Of a DNA stretch of 39,157 nucleotides, positions 1 through 7,604 are shown one piece after another (position 1 is the first letter of the stretch; every line of letters starts with the position of its first letter). The notes beneath the pieces were generated by a model. That model saw only the letters and a list, made by a program, of their open reading frames with translations. It made no database searches and was not told the origin of the DNA. This DNA comes from Deltaproteobacteria bacterium (lineage in GTDB: Bacteria; Desulfobacterota; Desulfuromonadia; Geobacterales; Pseudopelobacteraceae): contig JAJXYO010000024.1 of assembly GCA_021780495.1 (NCBI GenBank), positions 1 to 39,157 of the forward strand. The letters run 5' to 3'. Both the position numbers and the translations under genes were made by a program.

Positions 1-59
1 TCTTCGGGTTTCTTGTAGTCTTTCATCAAAATGTCGAGCAGTTCGTCGGTCGTGGCCAT
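1..59 (-). CDS. IS256-family transposase, N-terminal fragment cut by the window edge
   Basis: Reading leftward from an ATG at 59-57 gives MATTDELLDILMKDYKKPE, which matches the characteristic N-terminus of IS256-family DDE transposases (MATxDELLxxLLKDYKxPEDLL). A GGAGGG ribosome-binding site lies just upstream of the ATG, at about 64-69. Only about 19 codons are inside the window, so the catalytic DDE residues cannot be checked. The gene may be intact beyond the edge. Confidence 0.8.
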   Translation of the reverse strand, partial: MATTDELLDILMKDYKKPE

Positions 60-125
60 CGGTCCCTCCAGTGAATTGGGATTTCAACCGATTTTGGCCA
101 TTTACACAATCTATTTTACACCCTC
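1..125 (-). mobile_element. End of an IS256-family insertion sequence
   Basis: The segment holds the first codons of a leftward IS256-type transposase and, outside it, a typical element end. Read from position 125 leftward the end begins GAGGGTGTAAAATAG, a form I associate with IS256 terminal repeats. The other end and the target duplication are outside the window, so the exact boundary is inferred. The element stops 35 bp before the start codon of the nuclease gene at 161. Its outer end contains TTTACA at 115-120 pointing towards that gene, which could act as a -35 box. Confidence 0.75.
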
Positions 126-160
126 GTATTTTAGGAAATATTTCTAAGAAAGGAGAAATA

Positions 161-1420
161 ATGGAAGAAGAAAATTTGAATCTTTTTTTTGCAACTATTT
201 CAGCCGAATTAGGCGCGTACAAGAAATTTGAGAAACTTGCAGCACCACAACTAGCACCAGACTTCAATATGGTCTCATGTTTGTGCCCAGACGAGAATCG
301 ATTGTCCAAAGTGCTTGCAATGCTACTTGACCCAAACGGCGTACATGGCCAAGGAGATACGTTTATTCATCTCTTTCTTGATATTATCATGGCAAACGCT
401 CATCACGTTAATATCATAGATATTTTGCGTAAAAATTTGAAGCTTGGGCGTTCAAAAACAAAGCTTGAAGTTGCAACCTCTATGATTGAAAACTGTCAGC
501 GACGGATTGACATCCTGCTCGATCTAGGTGTAACAGGTTTAGCTATCGAAAATAAACCATGGGCTAGAGATCAAGAGAAACAGATCGAAGATTATATTGA
601 ACATCTTGATAAGATTTATTCCGGAAATTTCCTTATCATATACCTTTCAGGAAATGGGGCCGCTCCAGTAGAAGAAAGTTTAACCTCTGAGAAACGTGCC
701 AAACTTGAAAAATCCGGACATTTTTTGGTTTTTAACTATCTCGATCTGAGAAACTGGATTCGGCTATGCGCGGAAAAATCTCGTTCGATACGGGTACAGA
801 CTTTCCTTGAAGATTTCGCTTCATATATTACTCTCGAATTTGAAGGAGGATTAACAATTATGGAAGAGCAGTTAATTATAGATCAGGCAATAAAAAAGGA
901 AAACATTGGTGCGGCTTTTGCTGTTGGAACTTCGTGGCCTAAGATTGCAAAAAAATTGATTATTAAATTAAAAGATCTCGTTGTTAAGGAAGCAGACCTT
1001 CCGGGTACTTGGGAGTCAGAAGAAGATTTTGATTTATACGGTACGTACTCAAGCATTACCTTTAAACATGGCAACTGGAAACATTATAAAATACGATTTC
1101 AGTTCGATAGCACTAATGCTAATAATCTCGCCTTTGGTATCTGCAAGGAAAATGAAAACATTAGAGATTTGCCAGAGTATCTGAAGCAAATTTTAAACGA
1201 AAGCAAATTAGGAAATGGTCTCAGTAGCACTTGGTGGCCATGGCGCCAAAATTTCTCTGAGCCCTACAGGAACTGGGGTGATTGTGAAGAGCCATGGGTG
1301 GGTATAAACGAATGTGGTGCAACTGTTCAGTTAATTGCAGGAAAGTTGAAGGATCTCATGGAAATTTGTGAGTTTCATATCAATAATATTGAAGAAGAAT
1401 TGAAAACAAGTCCGTTATAG
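161..1420 (+). CDS. PD-(D/E)XK nuclease superfamily protein (PDDEXK_4-like)
   Basis: Predicted 419-residue protein. The start at 161 is preferred over upstream codons because AAGGAG lies 5-10 bases before it; an earlier start would read through the IS end. The N-terminal half has the pattern of this family: a Glu near residue 45 (DENRLS), LLDP at 55-58, HGQG at 62-65, then Asp117 (RRIDILL) and Glu130-x-Lys132 (IENK) with a following Gln138, consistent with a PD-(D/E)XK active site. The C-terminal half (about residues 235-419) is Trp-rich and unrecognised; it may recognise a target or partner. The gene is clearly more AT-rich than the block after 2762 and adjoins an IS, so acquisition by transfer is likely. 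Such nucleases are common in defence or mobile regions, but no partner gene is visible here. The function is inferred from motifs only. Confidence 0.75.
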   Translation: MEEENLNLFFATISAELGAYKKFEKLAAPQLAPDFNMVSCLCPDENRLSKVLAMLLDPNGVHGQGDTFIHLFLDIIMANAHHVNIIDILRKNLKLGRSKTKLEVATSMIENCQRRIDILLDLGVTGLAIENKPWARDQEKQIEDYIEHLDKIYSGNFLIIYLSGNGAAPVEESLTSEKRAKLEKSGHFLVFNYLDLRNWIRLCAEKSRSIRVQTFLEDFASYITLEFEGGLTIMEEQLIIDQAIKKENIGAAFAVGTSWPKIAKKLIIKLKDLVVKEADLPGTWESEEDFDLYGTYSSITFKHGNWKHYKIRFQFDSTNANNLAFGICKENENIRDLPEYLKQILNESKLGNGLSSTWWPWRQNFSEPYRNWGDCEEPWVGINECGATVQLIAGKLKDLMEICEFHINNIEEELKTSPL

Positions 1421-1712
1421 AATGAAATGCCATTTAAAGTTAACTTTAAGAGAAAGTTAACAATGAGTTTTAATGAAATTTTAAAGAGTCGAATTAATTA
1501 TCACAGGAATTGTATATATCGGCTACCAAACTCCACAGGGATCTATCGGACACGGATCTGCATCGGAATTCTCTGGGACATCTTTTAGGTAATCGTACAC
1601 CAGTCGAAAAAACACAAGTTCAGGATACGGCAACAAAGGCACGACACATATTTGTGCCGCTTCGAACCAGCTGAATATTGATTGAATTCGATGTAATAGT
1701 TGAGGAGATGGA
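1421..1712. other. Intergenic region, AT-rich at its left, no gene recognised
   Basis: Besides the hairpin at 1439-1461 there is no open frame with a ribosome-binding site. Short frames around 1500-1590 are interrupted by stops and match nothing I know. The last 15 bases carry the GAGGAG ribosome-binding site of the phosphatase. Confidence 0.5.
1439..1461 (+). terminator. Hairpin after the nuclease gene, possible terminator
   Basis: GTTAACTTT (1439-1447), loop AAGAG, AAAGTTAAC (1453-1461) form a perfect 9-bp stem 18 bases after the nuclease stop codon. No clean T-run follows, only a T-rich stretch from 1468, so termination is possible but not certain. The GTTAAC palindromes could equally be a protein site. 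Confidence 0.4.
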
Positions 1713-2396
1713 GTGGCAAATCAACGAACCATAGCTATTGCCGATATCCACGGCTGTTGCCGGACATTCCGGCGTCTTATCTTTGAGATAGTGCGCTTGA
1801 AAAAAACCGACTCGCTCTATCTCCTGGGTGACTTGATTGACCGGGGACCGGACAGCAAAGGCGTTATCGACACCATCCTGGAGTTACAGGCATCCGGTTA
1901 CGGCATCAGGCCGATCCGCGGCAATCACGAGCGGATGCTCCTGGCTTCCATATATACACCTTACGACGGAAGCCTGTCCGAATGGCTGGACAACGGCGGA
2001 TATACGACACTGAAAAGCTACGGGGCAACTCATCCTGAAGAGCTCGGAGAGCATATCCTTGTCCTGCACGAACACCCCCTTTATAGGATCACCGATACCC
2101 ACATCTTTGTCCATGCCGGGCTTGACTTTACTCTTGACGATCCCTTTTCGTATCAAGGAGAGAGTGCAATGCTCACAAAACGGGGTGGCGATGTTAACGA
2201 AGCAAAACTCGACGGCAAAGTGCTCGTGAGCGGGCATACGCCCCGGCCTCTCTCCTTCATCCGCCGTTCACTATGCACGTCGCACATCCGCCTGGACAAT
2301 GGCTGCGTATATGGCGACGCGCTACCCGAGATGGGTAACCTGGTAGCGCTTGAACTGGAGAGCGGTATGCTGCATATACAGGAAAATATTGGTTGA
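1713..2396 (+). CDS. Serine/threonine-type metallophosphoesterase (PPP family)
   Basis: The 227-residue protein starts with GTG at 1713, supported by GAGGAG eight bases upstream. It carries the metallophosphatase signatures in order: DIHG at 11-14, GDLIDRG at 39-45, GNHE at 70-73, VHAG with His134, and SGHT with His175. These residues bind the two metal ions in PPP-type phosphatases. The length is like bacterial PrpA/PrpB and lambda phosphatases, which remove phosphate from proteins or small substrates in the cytoplasm. It stands alone between intergenic regions, so the substrate cannot be inferred from context. It could instead act on diadenosine polyphosphates, although ApaH proteins are longer. 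Confidence 0.85.
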   Translation: MANQRTIAIADIHGCCRTFRRLIFEIVRLKKTDSLYLLGDLIDRGPDSKGVIDTILELQASGYGIRPIRGNHERMLLASIYTPYDGSLSEWLDNGGYTTLKSYGATHPEELGEHILVLHEHPLYRITDTHIFVHAGLDFTLDDPFSYQGESAMLTKRGGDVNEAKLDGKVLVSGHTPRPLSFIRRSLCTSHIRLDNGCVYGDALPEMGNLVALELESGMLHIQENIG

Positions 2397-2761
2397 ATCC
2401 GTGATCTGTTCATTTAGGAAGAATGACAGGATTACGAATTAACAACAACTGGTCATAATTCCTGACTCGGACGAGCCGGAACTGATTTATTCAGCCTCAT
2501 TTAACGGCTCTGGTGGGATAAAATAAATAGTTGATATTTATCAAAACAGCCTTCAAGTACATACGTTTGTTACTATAGAGTTGTACCACTTTGAAGAAGA
2601 TTGTATTTGTAGCTCCACACTAAGAACAGAACTCATATAAAAATCTCAAGTCTTATTTCTCGCACTGGATTCCGGAGACCCTCAAATTCCAGATGTTCTG
2701 TATCCCTTTAATCCTGCCCACCCATCTAAATACGCTTTTACGGTTTCAAATCTGGCTGTCA
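2397..2761. other. Intergenic region, nothing recognised
   Basis: This 365-base stretch separates the phosphatase from the convergent acpH gene. It is AT-rich with stops in all frames. A GAGCCG...CGGCTC inverted repeat near 2474-2509 has a long loop and is not a convincing terminator. I see no RNA gene or repeat. Confidence 0.4.
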
Positions 2762-3346
2762 CTACTCCTCTGACCTGATAAAATCCTCTGCGAAGCTGCG
2801 CACCAGCGGCATGAAGCCGTGAAAATCGGCTTGCAGGGCGTCATAGTGCCGCAGCAGTTCCGCTTCGCCACCGGCCAGCGGATTGGCGCGCGTCACCCGG
2901 CGCGACATGCGTTCCAGGGCTGTGGCAATGCCGTCTACCCGGCCATAGGAGGGCAGCAGTTCATCGAAGATGATCGGTACGAGCCGTTGCAATCGCTCGG
3001 GCAACTCGCAGCGCTGCCGCTCGATGATCGCCCTGGTTCTGGCCAGATAGCGCTCGAAAGGCTCATCCGACCAAAGGCGCCACTCCCTGACCAGAAAGTG
3101 ATCGTAGAACAGATCGACCAGTACCCCGCGATACAGGCCATAGTGCGGGTCGAGCCGTCTTCGGCTGGCCTGGAACGGTTCTGCCCGGCTGGCGAAGGAA
3201 TCGATCCTGCGGTGCAGGGTGATGCCCTGGCGGACGCGCTCGGGAAACCGCTCCAGCTGCGGGCCTTTGACGAAGTCACCCATGAAGTTGCCGATCAGGA
3301 CCTGGTCGTCTGCACCGGACAGCAGCATGTGGAAGAGAAAGTTCAT
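2762..3346 (-). CDS. acpH: Acyl carrier protein phosphodiesterase (AcpH family)
   Basis: The predicted 194-residue cytoplasmic protein starts MNFLFH, the usual N-terminus of the AcpH/DUF479 family. It has the expected GNFMGDFVKG, HRRIDSF, YRGVLVDLFYDHFL and PSYGRVDGI blocks. AcpH removes the 4'-phosphopantetheine group from acyl carrier protein, turning holo-ACP into apo-ACP. The ATG at 3346 is chosen because family members begin there; a TTG 18 bases upstream is possible. Neither has a strong ribosome-binding site. The start overlaps the stop of a 21-codon ORF (ATGA), so translation may be coupled. It lies downstream of pepA on the same strand. Confidence 0.85.
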   Translation of the reverse strand: MNFLFHMLLSGADDQVLIGNFMGDFVKGPQLERFPERVRQGITLHRRIDSFASRAEPFQASRRRLDPHYGLYRGVLVDLFYDHFLVREWRLWSDEPFERYLARTRAIIERQRCELPERLQRLVPIIFDELLPSYGRVDGIATALERMSRRVTRANPLAGGEAELLRHYDALQADFHGFMPLVRSFAEDFIRSEE

Positions 3347-3408
3347 GGTTGCGACCAGGGCCAAGCGTTAGCCGGGGCGGGCTCGATTACAAGGATGAGC
3401 AGGTACAT
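3343..3408 (-). CDS. 21-codon ORF overlapping the acpH start
   Basis: This ORF begins at an ATG at 3408 (MYLLILVIEP...), ends at 3343 and overlaps the acpH start codon in an ATGA. An AGGGCAG sequence precedes the ATG. No family is recognised. It may serve only to bring ribosomes to acpH, which lacks a good ribosome-binding site, or be chance. Confidence 0.22.
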   Translation of the reverse strand: MYLLILVIEPAPANAWPWSQP

Positions 3409-3455
3409 GGAACTGCCCTGCGTTAGCGGGAAACAAAGCGGCCGTTCAGCGGCGC

Positions 3456-4934
3456 TTACCGGCCGCGCAGGTACTCGATCAGCAGCCGCACCCCGACACC
3501 CGTCGCCCCTTTGGGTGAGCAGGGGCGCGATTTGTCGCTCCAGGCGGTGCCGGCAATGTCCAGGTGCGCCCAGCGGGTTGTGCCGACAAACTGTTTCAGG
3601 AACCAGCCGGCGGTGATGCTGCCGCCGTCGCGACTGCCGGCGTTCTTCAGGTCGGCGATATCGCTCTTCATGGCCTCGCCGTAACTGTCCCACAAGGGGA
3701 GTTCCCAGACCCGCTCGCCGCAGCTTTCACCGGCTTTTTTCAGGGCATTCACCAAGCGTTGGTCGTTGCCCATCAGACCGCTGGCCTCGTGTCCCAGGGC
3801 CACCACGCAGGCCCCGGTCAGGGTGGCCAGGTCGATCATGGCCGCCGGCTTGTAGCGCTGGGCGAAATGCAGGGCATCGCACAGCACCAGGCGCCCTTCG
3901 GCATCGGTGTTGGTGATCTCGATGGTGGTGCCGGACAGGGAGGTCAGCACATCGCCCGGTTTGTAGGCCTTGCCGTCCGGCATGTTCTCGGCGGTGGGGA
4001 TGATCCCCACCAGGTTGACCGGCAGCCGCAGCCCGGCTGCTGCCTCCATGGCGCCCAGCACCGCCGCGCTGCCGGCCATGTCGGTCTTCATCTCCTCCAT
4101 CCCGGCCCCCGGTTTGATGGAGATGCCGCCCGAGTCGAAGGTGATCCCTTTGCCGACCAGCACGACCGGCCGCTCTTTATCGCCGGCCCCGTGGTATTCC
4201 AGTACGATCAGGCGCGGTGGCTCCAGCGAACCCTTGCCCACCGCTATCAGGGCGTTCATCCCCAGACGTTCCAGCTCATCCAGTTCCAGTATCTCGCAGG
4301 TCAGCGTATGGCGCGCTGCCAGTTTGTGCGCCGTATCAGCCAGGTAACCGGTCGTGGCTACGTTACCCGGATGGGACACCAGATCACGGGCCAGGCTGAC
4401 TCCCTGGCAGAGCAGCGCTGTGCGCTCAACCCTGGCTGCCGCCTCCTTTTTCGTCAGCCCCTTGGGCAGCAGCAGGGTCAGTCCCGCGAAGCTGAAGCGA
4501 TCTTCCTGCTCCTTGGTTTTGTACTGATCAAAACTGTAGCTCCCCAGCAGCGTTCCTTCGCAGACCGCCTCCAGCGCGTTTTCTGTTTTTCCGGCCAGAT
4601 GCAGCGCCGTCGCGAACGAGGCCACCCGCGCGGCACGCAGCGCCTGTACTGCATTGCCGGCTGCCTGGCGGAGGCGCTCATCATCCAGCTCTGCCTTTTT
4701 TCCCAGTCCCACCAGCAGCAGCCGTTCGGCCGGCAGCTTGCCCAGGGTGTGGATCAGCCGGCTGCTGTTGGCCTTGCCGCTGAACTCCTTGGAGGCAGCC
4801 AGACGGCTCAGGCACCCTCCCAGCGCGATGTCGCAGGCCGAGAACAGCTCGTCAGCGGCGTCTTCAAAGCAGCCGATAATCAGGGCAGGGCAGGGGTGTT
4901 TCAACGGAGACGTGGCTTGGACATCGATCTTCAT
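3456..4934 (-). CDS. pepA: Leucyl aminopeptidase (M17, cytosol aminopeptidase)
   Basis: The 492-residue protein matches the family length. The C-terminal catalytic domain contains GKGITFDSGG with Lys262 and Asp267, Asp285 in the MKTDMAGS block, and the M17 signature NTDAEGRL at 342-349 (Asp344, Glu346, Arg348). These bind two metal ions and position bicarbonate and substrate. The enzyme releases N-terminal amino acids, preferring leucine, from peptides in the cytoplasm; PepA homologues in enterobacteria also bind DNA. The ATG at 4934 has a GAGG site upstream. The gene is divergent from the desaturase, with a 166-base shared promoter region. Confidence 0.96.
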   Translation of the reverse strand: MKIDVQATSPLKHPCPALIIGCFEDAADELFSACDIALGGCLSRLAASKEFSGKANSSRLIHTLGKLPAERLLLVGLGKKAELDDERLRQAAGNAVQALRAARVASFATALHLAGKTENALEAVCEGTLLGSYSFDQYKTKEQEDRFSFAGLTLLLPKGLTKKEAAARVERTALLCQGVSLARDLVSHPGNVATTGYLADTAHKLAARHTLTCEILELDELERLGMNALIAVGKGSLEPPRLIVLEYHGAGDKERPVVLVGKGITFDSGGISIKPGAGMEEMKTDMAGSAAVLGAMEAAAGLRLPVNLVGIIPTAENMPDGKAYKPGDVLTSLSGTTIEITNTDAEGRLVLCDALHFAQRYKPAAMIDLATLTGACVVALGHEASGLMGNDQRLVNALKKAGESCGERVWELPLWDSYGEAMKSDIADLKNAGSRDGGSITAGWFLKQFVGTTRWAHLDIAGTAWSDKSRPCSPKGATGVGVRLLIEYLRGR

Positions 4935-5030
4935 AGGGAACCTCGCGTGGTATTATGGGGCGTCGTGTCAGCGTTGCCGACTCGTGCCGAAAGGTATGGA
5001 AATTCTCTCTCTGATGTAGCATTTAGTGAC

Positions 5031-5058
5031 TTGATTGCAACAATTATTTTGCTACAAT
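5031..5058 (+). promoter_or_regulatory. Predicted sigma-70 promoter of the desaturase gene
   Basis: TTGATT (5031-5036), a 16-base spacer and TACAAT (5053-5058) lie about 42 bases before the start codon at 5101. The surroundings are AT-rich compared with the flanking genes. The spacing is one base shorter than ideal. Confidence 0.5.
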
Positions 5059-5100
5059 TGAAACATTACGGTGTGCGGTCAGATTTTGCAGGAGCTTAGC

Positions 5101-6156
5101 ATGTCCTTCAATCCGGTACTTATTGTTGCGAAAGTTGAAAAACCGGACTGGTACAAAAAAACGTCACAATTCGCCCACGCCAATCCCCTCATCGCGTTGC
5201 GGCAACTATTCACCACCTTTATTCCCTATCTGCTCACTCTGGCACTGATGGTTCTGACCGTTCGGCACGGTCTCCCTTACGGGCTTACCCTGGCCTTGGC
5301 CGTGGTTGCATCTGGGCTGTTCGTCCGCCTGTTCATCTTTTTTCATGATTGCGTCCACGGCTCGTTCCTTCCGTCACCGCGATGGAACAGGAACGTGGGC
5401 TATCTCTGCGGTATCCTGACCTTCACCGCGTTTCACGACTGGCGGCGCAGTCACTCCGGACATCACATCACCGCTGGTGATCTGGACCGGCGCGGCATGG
5501 GGGATATTACAACCATGACCGTGGAAGAGTACCAGAAGGCAGCACTGCTGCAGAGGGTGGCCTACCGTTTGTACCGGCATCCCCTGGTCCTGCTCGGCAT
5601 CGGTCCGCTCTATTACTTCCTGATACGTAACCGCTACCCGTCGCCCGGCGCGAAGCGGATCGATGTCGTCAGCGTGATCTGCACCAACCTGGCGATTGTC
5701 GTCCTGGTTGTAACGGCCAGCCTGACTATCGGCTTGCGGACCTACCTGCTGGTCCAGATGCCGGTGCTGATCATGGCCGCCACGTCCGGGGTCTGGCTGT
5801 TTTATATCCAGCATCAGTTTCAGGGTGTCTATTGGGCGCGCCACGAACAGTGGGACCCCTGGCGCTCCGCTATGGAGGGTGCTTCGTACTACCAGCTGCC
5901 GAAGATATTGCAGTGGCTGTCGGGCAATATCGGGTTTCATCATGTCCACCACGTCCGCCCCGGGATTCCCAACTATTGTTTGCAGGAGTGCTACGAAACG
6001 ATTGAGGAACTTCAGAAGGTCAAGCCAATAACGCTTCGCACCAGCCTGGAGTCGTTGAAATTGAACCTGTATAATGAACAGCAGCGCCGGATGGTTAGTT
6101 TCCGGTCGCTGGAAGGCTCCCGCGATTGTGGAGCCGGTGCGTGTGGAAGTAAGTGA
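5101..6156 (+). CDS. Membrane fatty acid desaturase (acyl-lipid, delta-12/omega-6 type)
   Basis: The 351-residue start is placed at the ATG at 5101, preceded by GGAG. The protein has the three histidine boxes of membrane desaturases: HDCVH at 82-86, HSGHH at 118-122 and HHVHH at 280-284. These ligate the di-iron centre. Hydrophobic segments near 39-80, 160-175 and 195-235 fit the usual four-helix membrane topology. The enzyme inserts a double bond in an acyl chain using oxygen and an electron donor such as ferredoxin; regiospecificity cannot be read from the sequence. The requirement for O2 is notable if the host is an anaerobe. Its stop is 37 bases from that of the convergent hypothetical gene. 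Confidence 0.9.
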   Translation: MSFNPVLIVAKVEKPDWYKKTSQFAHANPLIALRQLFTTFIPYLLTLALMVLTVRHGLPYGLTLALAVVASGLFVRLFIFFHDCVHGSFLPSPRWNRNVGYLCGILTFTAFHDWRRSHSGHHITAGDLDRRGMGDITTMTVEEYQKAALLQRVAYRLYRHPLVLLGIGPLYYFLIRNRYPSPGAKRIDVVSVICTNLAIVVLVVTASLTIGLRTYLLVQMPVLIMAATSGVWLFYIQHQFQGVYWARHEQWDPWRSAMEGASYYQLPKILQWLSGNIGFHHVHHVRPGIPNYCLQECYETIEELQKVKPITLRTSLESLKLNLYNEQQRRMVSFRSLEGSRDCGAGACGSK

Positions 6157-6162
6157 GTAGCA

Positions 6163-6192
6163 GCTCCCCTGAATTAACAATGCCAGGGGAGC
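6163..6192. terminator. Hairpin between convergent genes, likely bidirectional terminator
   Basis: GCTCCCCTG (6163-6171) and CAGGGGAGC (6184-6192) form a perfect 9-bp stem around a 12-base loop, exactly in the gap between the desaturase stop and the stop of the opposing gene. There is no T-run on either side. Confidence 0.5.
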
Positions 6193-6193
6193 A

Positions 6194-6574
6194 TCACTCC
6201 AGCACCTTGACATCAACGGCAAAATATTCCGATTCGCCAAAACAGGTTGTGGGTATCCCTTTGCGTTGTTTATAGGAGAGTGAAACCTTTTTACCCAGGG
6301 CAGAATTGATCTTATCGATCACCGCCGCGTCACGTACCGAAAACTGGAACTTTTCCGGCACGGCTCCTGGTACCGGCAGCATCTGCAACTCTCCTTCCCA
6401 GGTTTTGCAGAGCCAGCCTTTTTCCGAGAACTTCTGGACGTACCCGATTCTCTCTCCCTTGGAATAGCTCCAGTTGAGCGTAATAATGACATAGCCTGCA
6501 CAAAGAACGATGGTGGCCACCATCAGTAAAATTGCCGACGTGAAGACCTTTTTCTTTATTTGTCCCGTTGTCAT
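6194..6574 (-). CDS. Conserved membrane-anchored hypothetical protein
   Basis: The 126-residue protein has a good AAAGGAG ribosome-binding site. A single hydrophobic segment (about residues 11-33) follows a short basic N-terminus, so it is probably anchored in the inner membrane with the rest outside. The remaining part contains a GERIGYVQKFSEKGWLCKTWEGEL block and two conserved-looking cysteines. I recognise this layout from small conserved proteins of unknown function in proteobacteria but cannot name a function. Its nearest upstream neighbour on the same strand is the CvfB-like gene, 82 bases away. Confidence 0.75.
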   Translation of the reverse strand: MTTGQIKKKVFTSAILLMVATIVLCAGYVIITLNWSYSKGERIGYVQKFSEKGWLCKTWEGELQMLPVPGAVPEKFQFSVRDAAVIDKINSALGKKVSLSYKQRKGIPTTCFGESEYFAVDVKVLE

Positions 6575-6656
6575 TATTTCTCCTTTGCTCGTTGGATGGA
6601 AGCCGAGTAATCAGTGATGATGTTGCTGAGTTCGTAGGTTCAAATTTGCAGCCTGT

Positions 6657-7484
6657 TCACGTGCGCAACTTGATGCCATCGGGCTGAATCTCGATCAGCC
6701 CATCCTTGTACAATCCGCCGATCGCCTTCTTGAAACTCTTCTTGCTCATGTGTAGTGTACCGGCAATGGCTTCCGGTGAGCTTTTGTCGCTCAGGGGCAG
6801 CCGGCCGTTATGGGCTTTCAGGGCATCCAGAATCACCGCCCGATCATTGGCCGCTTTCTGCGGCCCGCCCATGCGCAGGGTGACGTCGATCTTGCCGTCT
6901 TCGCGGACCTTCTTGATGTAGCCCCGCAGCCGCTCGCCGCAGGCCGGTGGGCTGAAGAGTTCATTGCGAAACAGCAGCCCGCTGTAGGTGTTGTTGACAA
7001 CCACCTTGGCCCCCAGGTCGCTGCAGGCGTAGACCAGCAGATCAACCTCCTCTCCTTCGAACAGACTGGCATCCGCCGGTTTGAGAAACCTGTCCAGCCT
7101 GGTAGATGCGGCAATCCTTCCACTGCTGTGCAGATACACGTACACGAGCACATCTTCTCCCCGGCGCAGCGGTGCGGTCTGTTCACCAAACGGCAGCAGC
7201 AGGTCCTTTTCCAGCCCCCAATCGAGGAAGGTGCCGACGGTCACGTTGTCCTTGACCTTCAGCAGGGCAAAATCACCCACTACGGCCCTGGGTTTTCTGG
7301 TTGTGGCTGTCAGGCGCTCTTCCGAATCAATGTAGATGAATACCTCCAGCAGGGTGCCCGGTTCGGCTCCTTTTGGAACCAGCCTGCCGGGTAGTAGAAT
7401 CTCGCCTTCGTCAGAAGACAAGAAGGCTCCCGTAGCGGTGATCCTGGCGATTTTCAATCTATTGTAATTACCGATTGCAAGCAT
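6657..7484 (-). CDS. CvfB-family S1-like RNA-binding protein
   Basis: The 275-residue protein has the build of CvfB/YitL: tandem S1-like OB folds, with an N-terminal atypical S1 region around residues 1-60 and further S1 units around 70-140 and 145-210, and a C-terminal winged helix at about 215-275. The LKVKDNVTVGTFLDWGLEKDLLLPF segment is diagnostic. In Firmicutes, CvfB binds RNA and influences virulence gene expression; a role in RNA metabolism is the safe inference here. It sits between ppc and the small membrane protein on the minus strand. Confidence 0.85.
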   Translation of the reverse strand: MLAIGNYNRLKIARITATGAFLSSDEGEILLPGRLVPKGAEPGTLLEVFIYIDSEERLTATTRKPRAVVGDFALLKVKDNVTVGTFLDWGLEKDLLLPFGEQTAPLRRGEDVLVYVYLHSSGRIAASTRLDRFLKPADASLFEGEEVDLLVYACSDLGAKVVVNNTYSGLLFRNELFSPPACGERLRGYIKKVREDGKIDVTLRMGGPQKAANDRAVILDALKAHNGRLPLSDKSSPEAIAGTLHMSKKSFKKAIGGLYKDGLIEIQPDGIKLRT

Positions 7485-7604
7485 TGTTTATCCCGTTTCA
7501 TATGAGGGTTGGTGCAGCGTTGTTGTAGGCAGAGGACCCATGCTGCGCTTGTTTGAAATGTTTTGCCAATCAGGTAATGGGTTTCCTCATTGCTATCTCA
7601 GATA

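Noticed and set aside
3564..5099. 511-codon plus-strand open frame opposite pepA
   Set aside because: It is a shadow of the GC-rich pepA gene: low-complexity Gln/Gly/Arg composition, no domain, and it runs through the pepA promoter region.
6630..6660. tRNA-like GTTCAAATT stretch
   Set aside because: No acceptor or anticodon stem can be formed around it; it lies in a short gap behind the CvfB-like gene.
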